A DNA stretch of 64,000 nucleotides, taken from a bacterium. Its GTDB lineage: Bacteria > Bacteroidota > Bacteroidia > Flavobacteriales_D > Crocinitomicaceae. Of this stretch, positions 53,680 through 62,257 are shown piece after piece. Within the stretch, counting starts at the first letter, position 1. Every line of letters begins with the position of its first letter. The position numbers and the translations under genes are program-made. The stretch spans positions 124,001 to 188,000 of the forward strand of contig JANSYQ010000002.1 of the NCBI GenBank assembly GCA_024742305.1. Direction: 5' to 3'. Below the pieces are notes generated by a model. The model saw nothing but the letters and a program-made list of their open reading frames with translations. It did not search any database and was not told where the DNA came from.

Positions 53680-54509
53680 TTCGGTGCATTAATATTGTTT
53701 TCTAGCCTTTGTTGCTCTTCTAGAAGTAGGTTTTTAATCACAAAAACGCGTTGAATTCTTCGGTAATCTTCAGCAAACAGAACTGTGACATCCCAAAGTG
53801 GCTTTCCTTCAATAGGCGCTGTCTTCTGTACTTTTCCAATAGGTAATCCTCTAGGGAATGTACCGGCACTTCCTCGTGTGATCACATTCGACCACTTTTT
53901 GACTTTTCTATCGTTTGAGATTCCCGTAAGTGATCCTTTCCGAGGATTTTTACCATCCCACTTCATGAAGCCGTGCTCACCGGAGTCTTCAATCATGGCA
54001 GCGATATTTACGTTTTCCGTAAGACAAGTTTTTACTGTCGACATGTGCAGGTCTACGCTATGAATCGTTCCTACCACACCATTAATTCCAAAAACGCCCA
54101 TTCCTTCCTTCACGCCTTGAACAGAACCAATATTGATGGTGAAGTAATTGTTTCGCATGGTGTGCGTCGACTTAATCACTTCTGCCGGGGTATACACATA
54201 CTGCACCATGTACAGCGTATCGTTCACGGTGATGTTTTCACGATCAATTTTCAGCAGATTCTCCACTTGCCTTGCTTCCAGTCGAGCTACTTTCTTTTGC
54301 AGCCAATCGTTATTCTGCTTGAGGTGGATGAATTCCGTTATCTCGTGTTGCATCTCATAAAAAGCCCCCGAAAACGCATTTGCCGAAGTTAGATACTGAG
54401 AGCGAGGATACTGCAAAAATGTGAAATACCAAGTCAGCGCGATACCCTGTAGCAAAGCTAAAAACAGGATGACACGAAATTGACGTAGGAAGGCAAGGAA
54501 ATTGCGCAT
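53676..54509 (-). CDS. mreC: Rod shape-determining protein MreC
   Basis: A 277-residue periplasmic scaffold anchored by one N-terminal helix (VILFLALLQGIALTWYFTFL), then a coiled-coil (LKQNNDWLQKKVARLEARQVENLL) and the double beta-barrel (NYFTINIGSVQGVKEGMGVFGINGVVGTIHSV, NVITRGSAGTFPRGLPIGKV). It bridges MreB to the periplasmic synthases. ATG 54509 is used since a promoter box abuts it. mreC is separated from mreB by 260 nt with its own promoter. Confidence 0.9.
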   Translation of the reverse strand: MRNFLAFLRQFRVILFLALLQGIALTWYFTFLQYPRSQYLTSANAFSGAFYEMQHEITEFIHLKQNNDWLQKKVARLEARQVENLLKIDRENITVNDTLYMVQYVYTPAEVIKSTHTMRNNYFTINIGSVQGVKEGMGVFGINGVVGTIHSVDLHMSTVKTCLTENVNIAAMIEDSGEHGFMKWDGKNPRKGSLTGISNDRKVKKWSNVITRGSAGTFPRGLPIGKVQKTAPIEGKPLWDVTVLFAEDYRRIQRVFVIKNLLLEEQQRLENNINAPK

Positions 54510-54512
54510 ATA

Positions 54513-54520
54513 CAAAAGTA
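54513..54520 (-). promoter_or_regulatory. -7 box TACTTTTG for mreC
   Basis: An exact TAnnTTTG on the minus strand, only 3 nt before ATG 54509. It implies that mreC to rodA can be transcribed separately from mreB with essentially no leader. Confidence 0.55.
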
Positions 54521-54603
54521 CGAAATTGCACTACTGGCAGTACTTGCCTTAACGTTCTTTGTTAAAAGAAGTTTGTTAAGAATGTTAAATGGAATTTAAA
54601 GCG

Positions 54604-54655
54604 CATCTCGACTCCGCTTTGCTTCGCTGAAGCTAGGCGAAAGCAATGCTCGATG
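54604..54655. repeat. 52-bp dispersed palindromic repeat, copy 2
   Basis: Inverse copy of the element at 46469-46520 (two mismatches), placed in the mreB-mreC gap. Confidence 0.8.
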
Positions 54656-54769
54656 TGCTTTCGGATTTGTGTTAACAACTATATTTACCACGCACTCAGT
54701 AACCGTTGATTCTGTCATGATACAATCCAATTGAAAAATAGCGCCTTGAGCTAAGCCGAAAGGCAACTC

Positions 54770-55795
54770 TTAATCCCGAATCAAGAACTGGAAGTTATCG
54801 ATGTTTTTCAAAGCAATGCTTGTTCCACGAACTACAGCACGAAGCGGATCTTCGGCAATGTGTACCGGAAGTTTCGTTTTCATGGAAATTCGTTTGTCTA
54901 GACCGCGAAGCATTGATCCTCCACCGGCCAAGTAGATTCCTGTTTTGTAAATATCCGCAGAAAGCTCTGGCGGCGTCATCTCCAAGGCACTCAAAATCGC
55001 CTCTTCAATTTTGGAAATCGTCTTATCCAAAGCATGCGCAACTTCCGTGTAGGAAATCACAATTTCTTTTGGAATTCCAGTCATCAAGTCACGACCTTGA
55101 ACTGGATAATTATCAGGAGCATTATCCAACTCTGGTAAAGCAGCACCAACGTTGATTTTAATTTCTTCTGCTGTGCGCTCTCCCACCAAAATGTTGTGCT
55201 GACGACGCATGTATTCTTCAATGTCTTTGGTGAAATCATCACCAGCTACACGAATGGATTTATCACAAACGATACCTCCTAAAGCAATTACGGCAATCTC
55301 GGAAGTACCACCACCAATGTCAATAATCATGTTACCCATGGGTTCCTCCACATCGATTCCAATACCGATTGCAGCGGCCATCGGTTCGTGAATTAGGTAT
55401 ACTTCTTTGGCTCCGGCATGTTCGGCTGAGTCACGTACCGCACGCTTTTCAACCTCTGTAATTCCTGAAGGAATACAGATCACCATTCGCAACGAAGGAT
55501 TGAACACATTTCTTCCCGAACCAATCATTTTTATCAATCCGCGAATCATTTGTTCGGCAGCTTGGAAGTCGGCAATTACCCCATCGCGAAGTGGGCGAAC
55601 GGTTTCAATTAACTTGTGGGTCTTACCATGCATCTGTTGTGCACGTTTTCCAATCGCAACTACCTTCCCGGATTGGATATCCTTGGCTACGATAGATGGC
55701 TCATCAACCACCACTTTGTCATTCATGATGATGACCGTGTTCGCTGTACCAAGGTCAATTGCAATTTCTTGCGTTAAAAAGCTAAATACTCCCAT
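54770..55795 (-). CDS. mreB: Rod shape-determining protein MreB
   Basis: A 341-residue actin homologue with phosphate-1 IAIDLGTANTVIIM, phosphate-2 MIIDIGGGTSEIAVIALGG, EPMAAAIGIG, and the adenosine motif GIYLAGGGSMLRGLD. It forms filaments directing lateral wall synthesis. Length is normal. It starts 73 nt after the purH stop codon. A dispersed repeat separates it from mreC. Confidence 0.96.
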   Translation of the reverse strand: MGVFSFLTQEIAIDLGTANTVIIMNDKVVVDEPSIVAKDIQSGKVVAIGKRAQQMHGKTHKLIETVRPLRDGVIADFQAAEQMIRGLIKMIGSGRNVFNPSLRMVICIPSGITEVEKRAVRDSAEHAGAKEVYLIHEPMAAAIGIGIDVEEPMGNMIIDIGGGTSEIAVIALGGIVCDKSIRVAGDDFTKDIEEYMRRQHNILVGERTAEEIKINVGAALPELDNAPDNYPVQGRDLMTGIPKEIVISYTEVAHALDKTISKIEEAILSALEMTPPELSADIYKTGIYLAGGGSMLRGLDKRISMKTKLPVHIAEDPLRAVVRGTSIALKNIDNFQFLIRD

Positions 55796-55868
55796 GTGTT
55801 CGTCCTATACTCGTAAGATACCTATTTTCTCGATCTTCCTTTACGGTATTTTTGTTAAAAGGTTTCGT

Positions 55869-57398
55869 TTAGTGTTTGAAGTGACGATTTCCTGTGAAAA
55901 CCATCGCCATATCGTTGTCGTTGCAGAAGTCAATGGACAATTGATCTTTGATTGACCCTCCCGGTTGAATAACTGCTGAAATCCCTGCTTCTTTTGCAAT
56001 TTCAACACAATCTGGGAAAGGGAAGAAAGCATCGGAAGCCATTACCGCTCCGTTCAAATCAAACTCGAATGCATTTGCCTTCTGAATGGCCTGACGCAAG
56101 GCATCAACGCGAGAAGTTTGTCCTGTCCCACTTGCCAATAGCTGTCCGTCTTTCGCCAAAACAATTGTATTCGATTTCGTGTGTTTTACCAATTTATTCG
56201 CAAACAACAAATCGTCTACTTCTGCGGCCGTCGGCTGCTTGTTAGTTTTTGGTTCCAAGTGTGTTGCGTTCTCGGTGATCAAATCTTTGTCTTGCTCAAG
56301 AACACCGTTCAATAAGCTGCGGAATTGACGTTTTGGCAACTCCACTTCTTTCTGCACCAAAATAATTCTGTTTTTCTTTTCCTTCAATACTTCCAATGCA
56401 TCCGCATCGTAAGAAGGTGCAATCACAACCTCACAGAAGAGCATGTTGATTTCCGTTGCAGTTTCTTTATCAATGTTGCTGTTACTGATCAAAATTCCAC
56501 CAAAGGCACTTACAGGGTCTCCGGCCAAGGCATCCATGTAGGCTTGCTTAATGGTTGATCGTGTTGCCAAGCCACAAGCGTTGTTGTGTTTCAAAATAGC
56601 AAAGGTTGGATCGTCATTTTTAAACTCCGCCATCAAGTTCACTGCTGCATCGACATCAAGCAAATTGTTGTACGAAAGTTCTTTTCCGTGCAACTTATCG
56701 AATAGGTCCTCCATGTTTCCGTGGAAAATTCCTTTTTGGTGTGGATTTTCACCGTAGCGAAGTACTTGCGCATTTGGAACACTTTGCTTGAACACTTCCT
56801 CTTCTCCTTGGTTGAAGTAGTTGAAGATATGTGTATCGTAGTGTGATGAGACATTGAAGGCATCACGTGCAAAATTCTTGCGCTCTTCCATGCTTGTCGA
56901 CCCACCATTTTCCTGCAAAACATTCAAGAAAGGTTCGTATTGGTTTTTCGATGGGATAACCACCACATCTTTGTAGTTCTTTGCTGCGGCACGGATTAAT
57001 GAAATTCCACCGATGTCGATTTTCTCAATAATGGCTGCGTGATCGCCTCCGGAAGCAACGGTATCCTCAAAAGGGTACAAATCGACAATTACCAAATCCA
57101 ATGATGGGATATCGTACTCAGCAATTTGCGTTTGATCATCCTCCAAATCACGACGGTTCAAAATTCCACCGAAAACTTTTGGGTGCAAGGTTTTTACACG
57201 ACCTCCCAAAATAGAAGGATATGAAGTCAAGTCCTCAACGCGCACCACAGGAATGTCAAACGACTCAATGAAAGCCTGCGTACCACCCGTTGAATAGATG
57301 GTGACACCATTTTTATGAAGTTCCTTAATTATTGGTTCTAGTCCTCCCTTGTCAAAAACGGAGATCAAAGCGGATTTGATTGCTTTGCGTTCGCTCAT
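55869..57398 (-). CDS. purH: Bifunctional AICAR transformylase / IMP cyclohydrolase
   Basis: A 509-residue enzyme for the last two steps of IMP synthesis. The N-terminal cyclohydrolase has KSALISVFDKGGLEPIIKEL, STGGTQAFIES and VRVEDLTSYPSILGGRVKTLHPKVFGGIL; the transformylase has LRYGENPHQKG, LKHNNACGLA and DAFFPFPDCVEIA. ATG 57398 is chosen over an upstream frame start at 57446 because an exact -7 box lies between them. Confidence 0.95.
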   Translation of the reverse strand: MSERKAIKSALISVFDKGGLEPIIKELHKNGVTIYSTGGTQAFIESFDIPVVRVEDLTSYPSILGGRVKTLHPKVFGGILNRRDLEDDQTQIAEYDIPSLDLVIVDLYPFEDTVASGGDHAAIIEKIDIGGISLIRAAAKNYKDVVVIPSKNQYEPFLNVLQENGGSTSMEERKNFARDAFNVSSHYDTHIFNYFNQGEEEVFKQSVPNAQVLRYGENPHQKGIFHGNMEDLFDKLHGKELSYNNLLDVDAAVNLMAEFKNDDPTFAILKHNNACGLATRSTIKQAYMDALAGDPVSAFGGILISNSNIDKETATEINMLFCEVVIAPSYDADALEVLKEKKNRIILVQKEVELPKRQFRSLLNGVLEQDKDLITENATHLEPKTNKQPTAAEVDDLLFANKLVKHTKSNTIVLAKDGQLLASGTGQTSRVDALRQAIQKANAFEFDLNGAVMASDAFFPFPDCVEIAKEAGISAVIQPGGSIKDQLSIDFCNDNDMAMVFTGNRHFKH

Positions 57399-57432
57399 TT
57401 CCTTGCGTTTACGGTTAAAAAAATTGAAAGTG

Positions 57433-57440
57433 CAAAAGTA
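57433..57440 (-). promoter_or_regulatory. -7 box TACTTTTG for purH
   Basis: An exact TAnnTTTG on the minus strand, 34 nt before ATG 57398. No purine riboswitch fits in the leader. Confidence 0.5.
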
Positions 57441-57574
57441 CGCCAAATCATTGGTTTAGGCATAAAATTTTGCGAAGAGTTATTAACGGTTTTTAGGGGG
57501 GGAATATGCGTAGTTGTTTTGATGTTATTTGTTGGAAAGATGACGCTGTTGCCAACGTTTTTGCGCATCAAGTG

Positions 57575-57620
57575 GAGTCGAGATGCAATTCTGAAAATAT
57601 GCAATGTCACATCTCGACTC
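57575..57620. repeat. Inverted repeat related to the 52-bp dispersed repeat
   Basis: Perfect 11-bp arms GAGTCGAGATG / CATCTCGACTC (57575-57585, 57610-57620) with a 24-nt spacer. The arm equals the end of the 52-bp element, so this is a third, shorter member. It lies between divergent purH and the response-regulator gene. Confidence 0.65.
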
Positions 57621-57665
57621 AGCTCGATGTTCTCATCATCCGAAGCATTTCTTACATTTACCCTC

Positions 57666-58355
57666 ATGTATTCTATTTGCGTAGTTGAAGACGAGGCCGC
57701 ATTGGCAGATATGGTTCGATTGAATTTGGAATTGGAAGGACATGCCGTTGAGGTAGTATCGGATGGTGCCGAAGCATTGGAAATTTTCAAGCGACCGTTT
57801 GAGTACGATTTGGTCATTTTAGATGTTATGCTTCCCAACGTAAGCGGCGTTGATTTGTGTCGTGTGATTCGAAAAACTTCGCAGGTTCCCGTTCTATTTT
57901 TATCGGCAAAAGGCACTACTACAGATCGTATTGAAGGCTTGAAGGCTGGAGGAAATGACTACCTCCCCAAACCTTTCGATTTAGAAGAAATGCTCCTTCG
58001 TGTAGGGGTTCTCTTACAAGCAAATATCCAGTCTCAAGAGATAACTTCCGTAGAAATTGGCCATTGTCATGTCGACTTTAAAACCTTCGAAGTTTCCAAC
58101 CACAAAACGGGAGAAACCAATACGCTATCAAAGAAAGAAGTAGCTCTATTGCAGCTGTTTCAAACCAAGAAAGGCGAAGTGGTTTCCCGAACAGAAATCT
58201 TGGATAAAATATGGGGGAAAGATCAGTTTCCCACAACACGCACCATAGACAATTTCATTTTGAACTTCAGAAAATTGTTCGAGGAGAACCCGAAAGACCC
58301 CAAGTATTTTCACTCGGTACGAGGTGTCGGGTACAAGTTCACGCCCGACGAGTGA
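57666..58355 (+). CDS. OmpR-family response regulator
   Basis: A 229-residue regulator: receiver domain with acidic pocket (VVEDE), phospho-acceptor Asp53 in VILDVMLPNVSG, and Lys in YLPKPFDL; then a winged-helix DNA-binding domain (LSKKEVALLQLFQTKKGEVVSRTEILDKIWG, RTIDNFILNFRKLFEENPKDPKYFHSVRGVGYKF). ATG 57666 is used; the long upstream extension (from 57519) crosses repeats. A -7-like TACATTTA lies 5 nt before it. No histidine kinase is adjacent, so it is an orphan. Confidence 0.92.
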   Translation: MYSICVVEDEAALADMVRLNLELEGHAVEVVSDGAEALEIFKRPFEYDLVILDVMLPNVSGVDLCRVIRKTSQVPVLFLSAKGTTTDRIEGLKAGGNDYLPKPFDLEEMLLRVGVLLQANIQSQEITSVEIGHCHVDFKTFEVSNHKTGETNTLSKKEVALLQLFQTKKGEVVSRTEILDKIWGKDQFPTTRTIDNFILNFRKLFEENPKDPKYFHSVRGVGYKFTPDE

Positions 58356-58443
58356 TTGGGTGACAACGGAACGAAAGGTTTCGCTTTTATCTGATGAGGT
58401 GCAAACTTGTATTTCAGGCGGATATTTCTGAAATTAGTAACAA

Positions 58444-59487
58444 ATGCATCGCTTAAAGTACCTTCTTGTCTTTACCTTGCCAGCAACTGTTTGGTTAGCC
58501 CTTACACTTGAGGGTCTGTGGACTTTCTTGCCCATGCTGATCTTCTTTGTTGTCGTTCCTTTACTGGAGCTCATGCTTCCGCCGGACAGAACCAACCTCG
58601 AAAAGAAAATTGCAGACGATGAGAAGAACAAACGCATCTACGATTACATCCTCTACGCCACATTGCCAGTACAATTGGGTTTTTTGGTCTTTTTCTTATT
58701 CGTTTTGAAGGAGACAGTATTCGGTTCGCTGGAATTTTTCGGAAGAATCACATCCATGGGGCTCATGTGTGGAGTCATTGGTATTAATGTGGGACACGAG
58801 CTCGGACACCGATTGAACCGTGGAGAGCAGTTTGTGGGGGAAGTGCTGCTGCTAACTTCGCTGAACACGCATTTCCTTCCTTACCATAATGCGGGACATC
58901 ATAAAAACGTGGCCACCCCAGCAGACTCAGCGACGGCCCGAAAAAATGAAATTCTCTTCTTGTACTGGCTTCGCTCGCATTTCGGAAGCTATGTTGAAGC
59001 TTGGCAACTAGAGTTTGAGCGAATGAAAAGAGAAAACCGTTCTTTATTCTCTTTCAGAAATAGAATGATTGGCTACTCCATTGCGAACTTAGCTGCACTA
59101 GGTGCGATTGGATTCTTCTTCGGCTTGCAGGTCTTCATTGCCTTTGTGCTCGCCGCCGTCTTTGGTATTCTACTCCTAGAAACCGTTAATTACATTGAAC
59201 ATTACGGCCTTCTACGAAAACAACGAGAAAATGGATCCTACGAGCCCGTGAGGCACCGTCATTCATGGAATTCGGATCATGTATTGGGTAGAACGATTCT
59301 TTTCAACTTATCCCGGCATTCGGATCACCATTTTAGTGGAAGCAAGAAATATCAGGTTCTTAAGTCGCATGAAAACAGCCCGCAGATGCCAACAGGATAT
59401 CCTGGAATGATGCTAATGGCATTGGCGCAACCCATTTGGTTCCGAATTATGAACGAACGATTAAATCACTATCAACCTGAAACCTAA
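58444..59487 (+). CDS. alkB: AlkB-type alkane 1-monooxygenase
   Basis: A 347-residue integral membrane di-iron hydroxylase with the eight-histidine boxes: HELGH (boxed in NVGHELGHRLN), HNAGHHK, NYIEHYGLLR and the final RHSDHH. About six hydrophobic segments surround them. It should hydroxylate the terminal methyl of alkanes or a related lipid chain; a rubredoxin partner is not visible in this window. Here the HELGH motif is a di-iron box, not a protease site. It lies after the orphan response regulator. Confidence 0.88.
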   Translation: MHRLKYLLVFTLPATVWLALTLEGLWTFLPMLIFFVVVPLLELMLPPDRTNLEKKIADDEKNKRIYDYILYATLPVQLGFLVFFLFVLKETVFGSLEFFGRITSMGLMCGVIGINVGHELGHRLNRGEQFVGEVLLLTSLNTHFLPYHNAGHHKNVATPADSATARKNEILFLYWLRSHFGSYVEAWQLEFERMKRENRSLFSFRNRMIGYSIANLAALGAIGFFFGLQVFIAFVLAAVFGILLLETVNYIEHYGLLRKQRENGSYEPVRHRHSWNSDHVLGRTILFNLSRHSDHHFSGSKKYQVLKSHENSPQMPTGYPGMMLMALAQPIWFRIMNERLNHYQPET

Positions 59488-59496
59488 AATTATCTT

Positions 59497-59901
59497 ATGA
59501 AACGATTCTACTCACTATCTATCCTTCTCATTTCCATTACTTTCTTGCTTGCCAGTTGTGGTTTAGGAGATGCTAAAGAAAAAGCCGAAAAACAGGCGGC
59601 AAAGTACCACAAGTTTCTAAAGGCGGGCAACGAGAATGCCATGTTGGATATGGTTCATGAGGACGGGATGAAAAATGCCGAAGAAGATTTTCGATTCTTG
59701 ATGCACAAGATGGCTACAGAAACCACCATTTCAAAAATTGAAAAGTCCTCGCAATTCAATACCTCGATTGAAAATGGTGTAGCTACCGTTCGTTTGAACT
59801 ACCGATTGTATGACAAAATCCACGGACGCATCACCGAGGAAATTGTTTTTCAGGACTCAAAAGATGGCGTAATGAAAATTGTTGCGTTGAATTATAAGTA
59901 G
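59497..59901 (+). CDS. Small lipoprotein
   Basis: A 134-residue lipoprotein (MKRFYSLSILLISITFLLASCG, lipobox Cys21) with a cystatin/NTF2-like mature domain (KYHKFLKAGNENAMLDMVHEDGMKN...VATVRLNYRLYDKIHGRITEEIVFQ). DUF4019/DUF4878-like small lipoproteins have this shape, but the match is not certain. It starts 9 nt after alkB, so it may be co-transcribed. Confidence 0.7.
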   Translation: MKRFYSLSILLISITFLLASCGLGDAKEKAEKQAAKYHKFLKAGNENAMLDMVHEDGMKNAEEDFRFLMHKMATETTISKIEKSSQFNTSIENGVATVRLNYRLYDKIHGRITEEIVFQDSKDGVMKIVALNYK

Positions 59902-59903
59902 CA

Positions 59904-60845
59904 TTATGGTTTGGCTTTCGCCTTCCTCCGCTTCAAGAACGCTCCGGACCCTGTGAGAAACACTCCAACGAAAATCATGAACATGTAGCCAATCTTTTCA
60001 AGGGTGATGCTGTCTGTGTAATCTTCTGTCCAACCTAAAGCACTAAAGGCAACTGTAAAAAGCATCACGAGAACGGGTTGTAAGTAAATGTATGCACTGG
60101 AAACTGCCGGACTCACGTACTTTAATCCATACACGGTTAACAGGTAAGTTAGGAAGGTAACACCGACAATTACGTATACAATGACCCCCCATTCGCTTCC
60201 GGAAATCGCGGAGAAATCCATTTGACTGACTTCCATTAACGACGGTGGATAAAGCGCGACATAGCAAAGCCCAAAGGTGAACACGTACGTGATTACTGTT
60301 AGTGGTTTGTACCGTGCCATCAAGGGTTTTACGAGTACCAAATACATGGCGTAACTAGCGGCGTTGATGAAAATAAAAACATCTCCCAAAACAGAATCTG
60401 TGGCACTTGCGGCTCCTGTTAAGGTGAGCAAAACGGCTCCTGTTGCCCCAATTAAAATTCCTACGGACTTGCGCCAAGTAATTTTTTCTTTGAGAATTAA
60501 ATACGAGAGAATAACTACCAAAATTGGGTTCACCGTCATGATGATTCCCGTATTGATGGAGGAAGTCATGTTCAACCCATTGAAGAAAAAGAGTTGATTT
60601 AGCGCCACGCCAAATAGTCCGCAGAGCGCCATGAGAAAGATATCTTTTCGGGCTACCTTTTCTCGAATAAAAATGGATTTCACCAGCCAAAATAGGAGTA
60701 CCGCTCCAGTCGCTCGAAAGAAAATAAAGGCATTGGGCTCCATTTCGCCTGCCATGACATCCTTTGCTACAACGTGATTGGCACCGTACAGGGCGTTCAC
60801 CAGAAATAGCGCAAGATGCGCCTTCAAGATGTTGCTGATTTTCAC
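59904..60845 (-). CDS. EamA/DMT-superfamily transporter
   Basis: A 313-residue inner-membrane protein with ten predicted helices in two EamA halves. The first half contains NALYGANHVVAK and FIFFRATGAVLLFW, and the second GDVFIFINAASYAMYLVLVKPLM and SPAVSSAYIYLQPVLVMLF. It exports metabolites or amino acids; substrate unknown. The start is a GTG at 60845, 1 nt after the ArsC-like gene stop. It is the last gene of a three-gene operon. Confidence 0.87.
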   Translation of the reverse strand: MKISNILKAHLALFLVNALYGANHVVAKDVMAGEMEPNAFIFFRATGAVLLFWLVKSIFIREKVARKDIFLMALCGLFGVALNQLFFFNGLNMTSSINTGIIMTVNPILVVILSYLILKEKITWRKSVGILIGATGAVLLTLTGAASATDSVLGDVFIFINAASYAMYLVLVKPLMARYKPLTVITYVFTFGLCYVALYPPSLMEVSQMDFSAISGSEWGVIVYVIVGVTFLTYLLTVYGLKYVSPAVSSAYIYLQPVLVMLFTVAFSALGWTEDYTDSITLEKIGYMFMIFVGVFLTGSGAFLKRRKAKAKP

Positions 60846-60846
60846 T

Positions 60847-61200
60847 TTACGACTGGAAAGACGCTACTGCCGCTTCGACGGTTTTCTTTGCATTGCCAAT
60901 AAAAACCTCATCTCCATTGATCATGAAAGGACGTTTTAGAAACGTGTATTCCTTCAACATCAACTGACGGTAATCGTCTTCGGTTAACTCTTTTTCATGA
61001 AGACCCATTTGTCGGTATTTCATTGCTTTCTTTGAGAATAAGGCCTCGTAAGAACCGACTTTTTCTTTCAAGAAATCCAACACTTCGGGCTCGATATTTT
61101 GCTCTTTAATGTTTTGCATCTCTACATCGCTTCCAGGATTCACTTCCTTGAGAATACGCTGGTTCGTGCTACATGTTTTGAGGTGATAAATCTTCTTCAT
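60847..61200 (-). CDS. ArsC-family (arsenate reductase / Spx-like) protein
   Basis: A 117-residue thioredoxin-fold protein with the CxxxxxR-type active-site region near the start (KTCSTNQRIL) and the conserved C-terminal FLKRPFMINGDEVFIGN. The catalytic Cys10 is present; no CxxC redox pair follows, closer to the Spx/MgsR or YffB branch than to arsenic-operon ArsC. It overlaps the upstream outer-membrane protein gene by 1 nt. Arsenic function is not implied. Confidence 0.82.
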   Translation of the reverse strand: MKKIYHLKTCSTNQRILKEVNPGSDVEMQNIKEQNIEPEVLDFLKEKVGSYEALFSKKAMKYRQMGLHEKELTEDDYRQLMLKEYTFLKRPFMINGDEVFIGNAKKTVEAAVASFQS

Positions 61201-62126
61201 TATCGGTTTCTTTGCGTCTCTTGATCTTGATCATTGGTAATTCCTGTGGCACAGCCTTTTTGCTTTTTCGGAAGTGCAAACATGAATTTCACATTAAATA
61301 AAATGGGCCAGTAACGAGAAGAGAAAAAGTGCATGGAAGGTTTTCCCCAGTAATTTTGTTTGTCGCCGGAACCGTCCATTGCTGTCGTTGCGGAATGATA
61401 CCCCACAATTGGTAAACTTACCCCCGGAATAATGAACATGCCTCTTCTTGGACTCCATCCAAAACCAAGTCCGTAGTGCAATTGTGCATGAAAAGGTCGG
61501 TAGTACTGTTGGTTTTGCTCCATCACACCGTACCAATCAGTGTAGGTGTCGGCAGTTTGCATCACGCGGTAATCAAAGTTGATTCCCAATGAATTGTCTA
61601 GGAAGAAATTGAGTTTTTCACGTCGCTTCTTCGGGTGGAAATGGATGTTTTTGTGCAGTGAGAATCGACCGTAGACATTTCCGTTGGAGAAATTAAAGGT
61701 GCGATCTTCGGATCCAATGTAGTTTCCGCTGGCATCTTCAAAGTTCGCAGTGATTTGTTCGGCTCCACGGAAGTACTTAAATCCAAGTCCCCAATCGTAG
61801 TAACTTACGAAAATGAACTTCAATCGTTGCGACAGTTTGGATCGTTTCTTCGGAAAGTGGAACATCCCAATCTCTGCATACGCTCCCAAGCGCGTTTTTG
61901 GATTGTGCAGGTAGTCTCCTCGAAAAACGCCGTTCACATCATAACGCTCGTTGCGCGGCGAGTTCATCAAAAACGTTGGACCCAACTGAAATTGAATTCC
62001 ATACAAGTTGTAATCTTTAAACGATTGCGCTCCTCCAAAAGGGTTGCCGTTTCTAGGGTTCAAGTCGCGCTGCGCCATCCCGGCAAATGCCATTCCGACT
62101 AACGCTGTTGTGAGTATCCATTTCAT
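61200..62126 (-). CDS. Predicted outer-membrane protein
   Basis: A 308-residue exported protein with signal peptide (MKWILTTALVGMAFAGMAQ). It is aromatic-rich and strand-like throughout (FQLGPTFLMNSP, AYAEIGMFHFP, FIFVSYYDWGLGFKYF, YGLGFGWSPRRGMFIIPG), consistent with a beta-barrel. It is the first gene of the operon with the ArsC-like and DMT genes (TAATG overlap). No family recognised. Confidence 0.7.
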   Translation of the reverse strand: MKWILTTALVGMAFAGMAQRDLNPRNGNPFGGAQSFKDYNLYGIQFQLGPTFLMNSPRNERYDVNGVFRGDYLHNPKTRLGAYAEIGMFHFPKKRSKLSQRLKFIFVSYYDWGLGFKYFRGAEQITANFEDASGNYIGSEDRTFNFSNGNVYGRFSLHKNIHFHPKKRREKLNFFLDNSLGINFDYRVMQTADTYTDWYGVMEQNQQYYRPFHAQLHYGLGFGWSPRRGMFIIPGVSLPIVGYHSATTAMDGSGDKQNYWGKPSMHFFSSRYWPILFNVKFMFALPKKQKGCATGITNDQDQETQRNR

Positions 62127-62135
62127 ACCTTATCT

Positions 62136-62230
62136 TTTTTGACTGCTTTCTTTTTTGACTTTTTGACTGCTTGACTTTAGGACTTTTTGACTGCTTGATT
62201 GCTTGACTATTTGATATCTTGATTTTTTGA
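62136..62230. repeat. Degenerate TTTTTGACTGCTT tandem repeat
   Basis: About six imperfect copies of a TTTTTTGACTGCTTGA word occur between kmo and the outer-membrane protein gene. Purine/pyrimidine-skewed tandem words of this type are typical of Bacteroidota intergenic DNA. No open frame is present. Confidence 0.6.
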
Positions 62231-62257
62231 AGTGTCAACTAGTCTAGCAGTCGTGTG

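Noticed and set aside
58444-59487. HELGH motif as a zinc protease site in the AlkB-like protein
   Set aside because: The motif is part of an eight-histidine di-iron set (HELGH, HNAGHHK, RHSDHH) in a membrane protein; alkane monooxygenase fits better.
60847-61200. Arsenic resistance operon
   Set aside because: The ArsC-fold gene has no arsR, arsB or acr3 neighbour and lacks arsenic-operon features; Spx/YffB-type ArsC-fold protein is safer.
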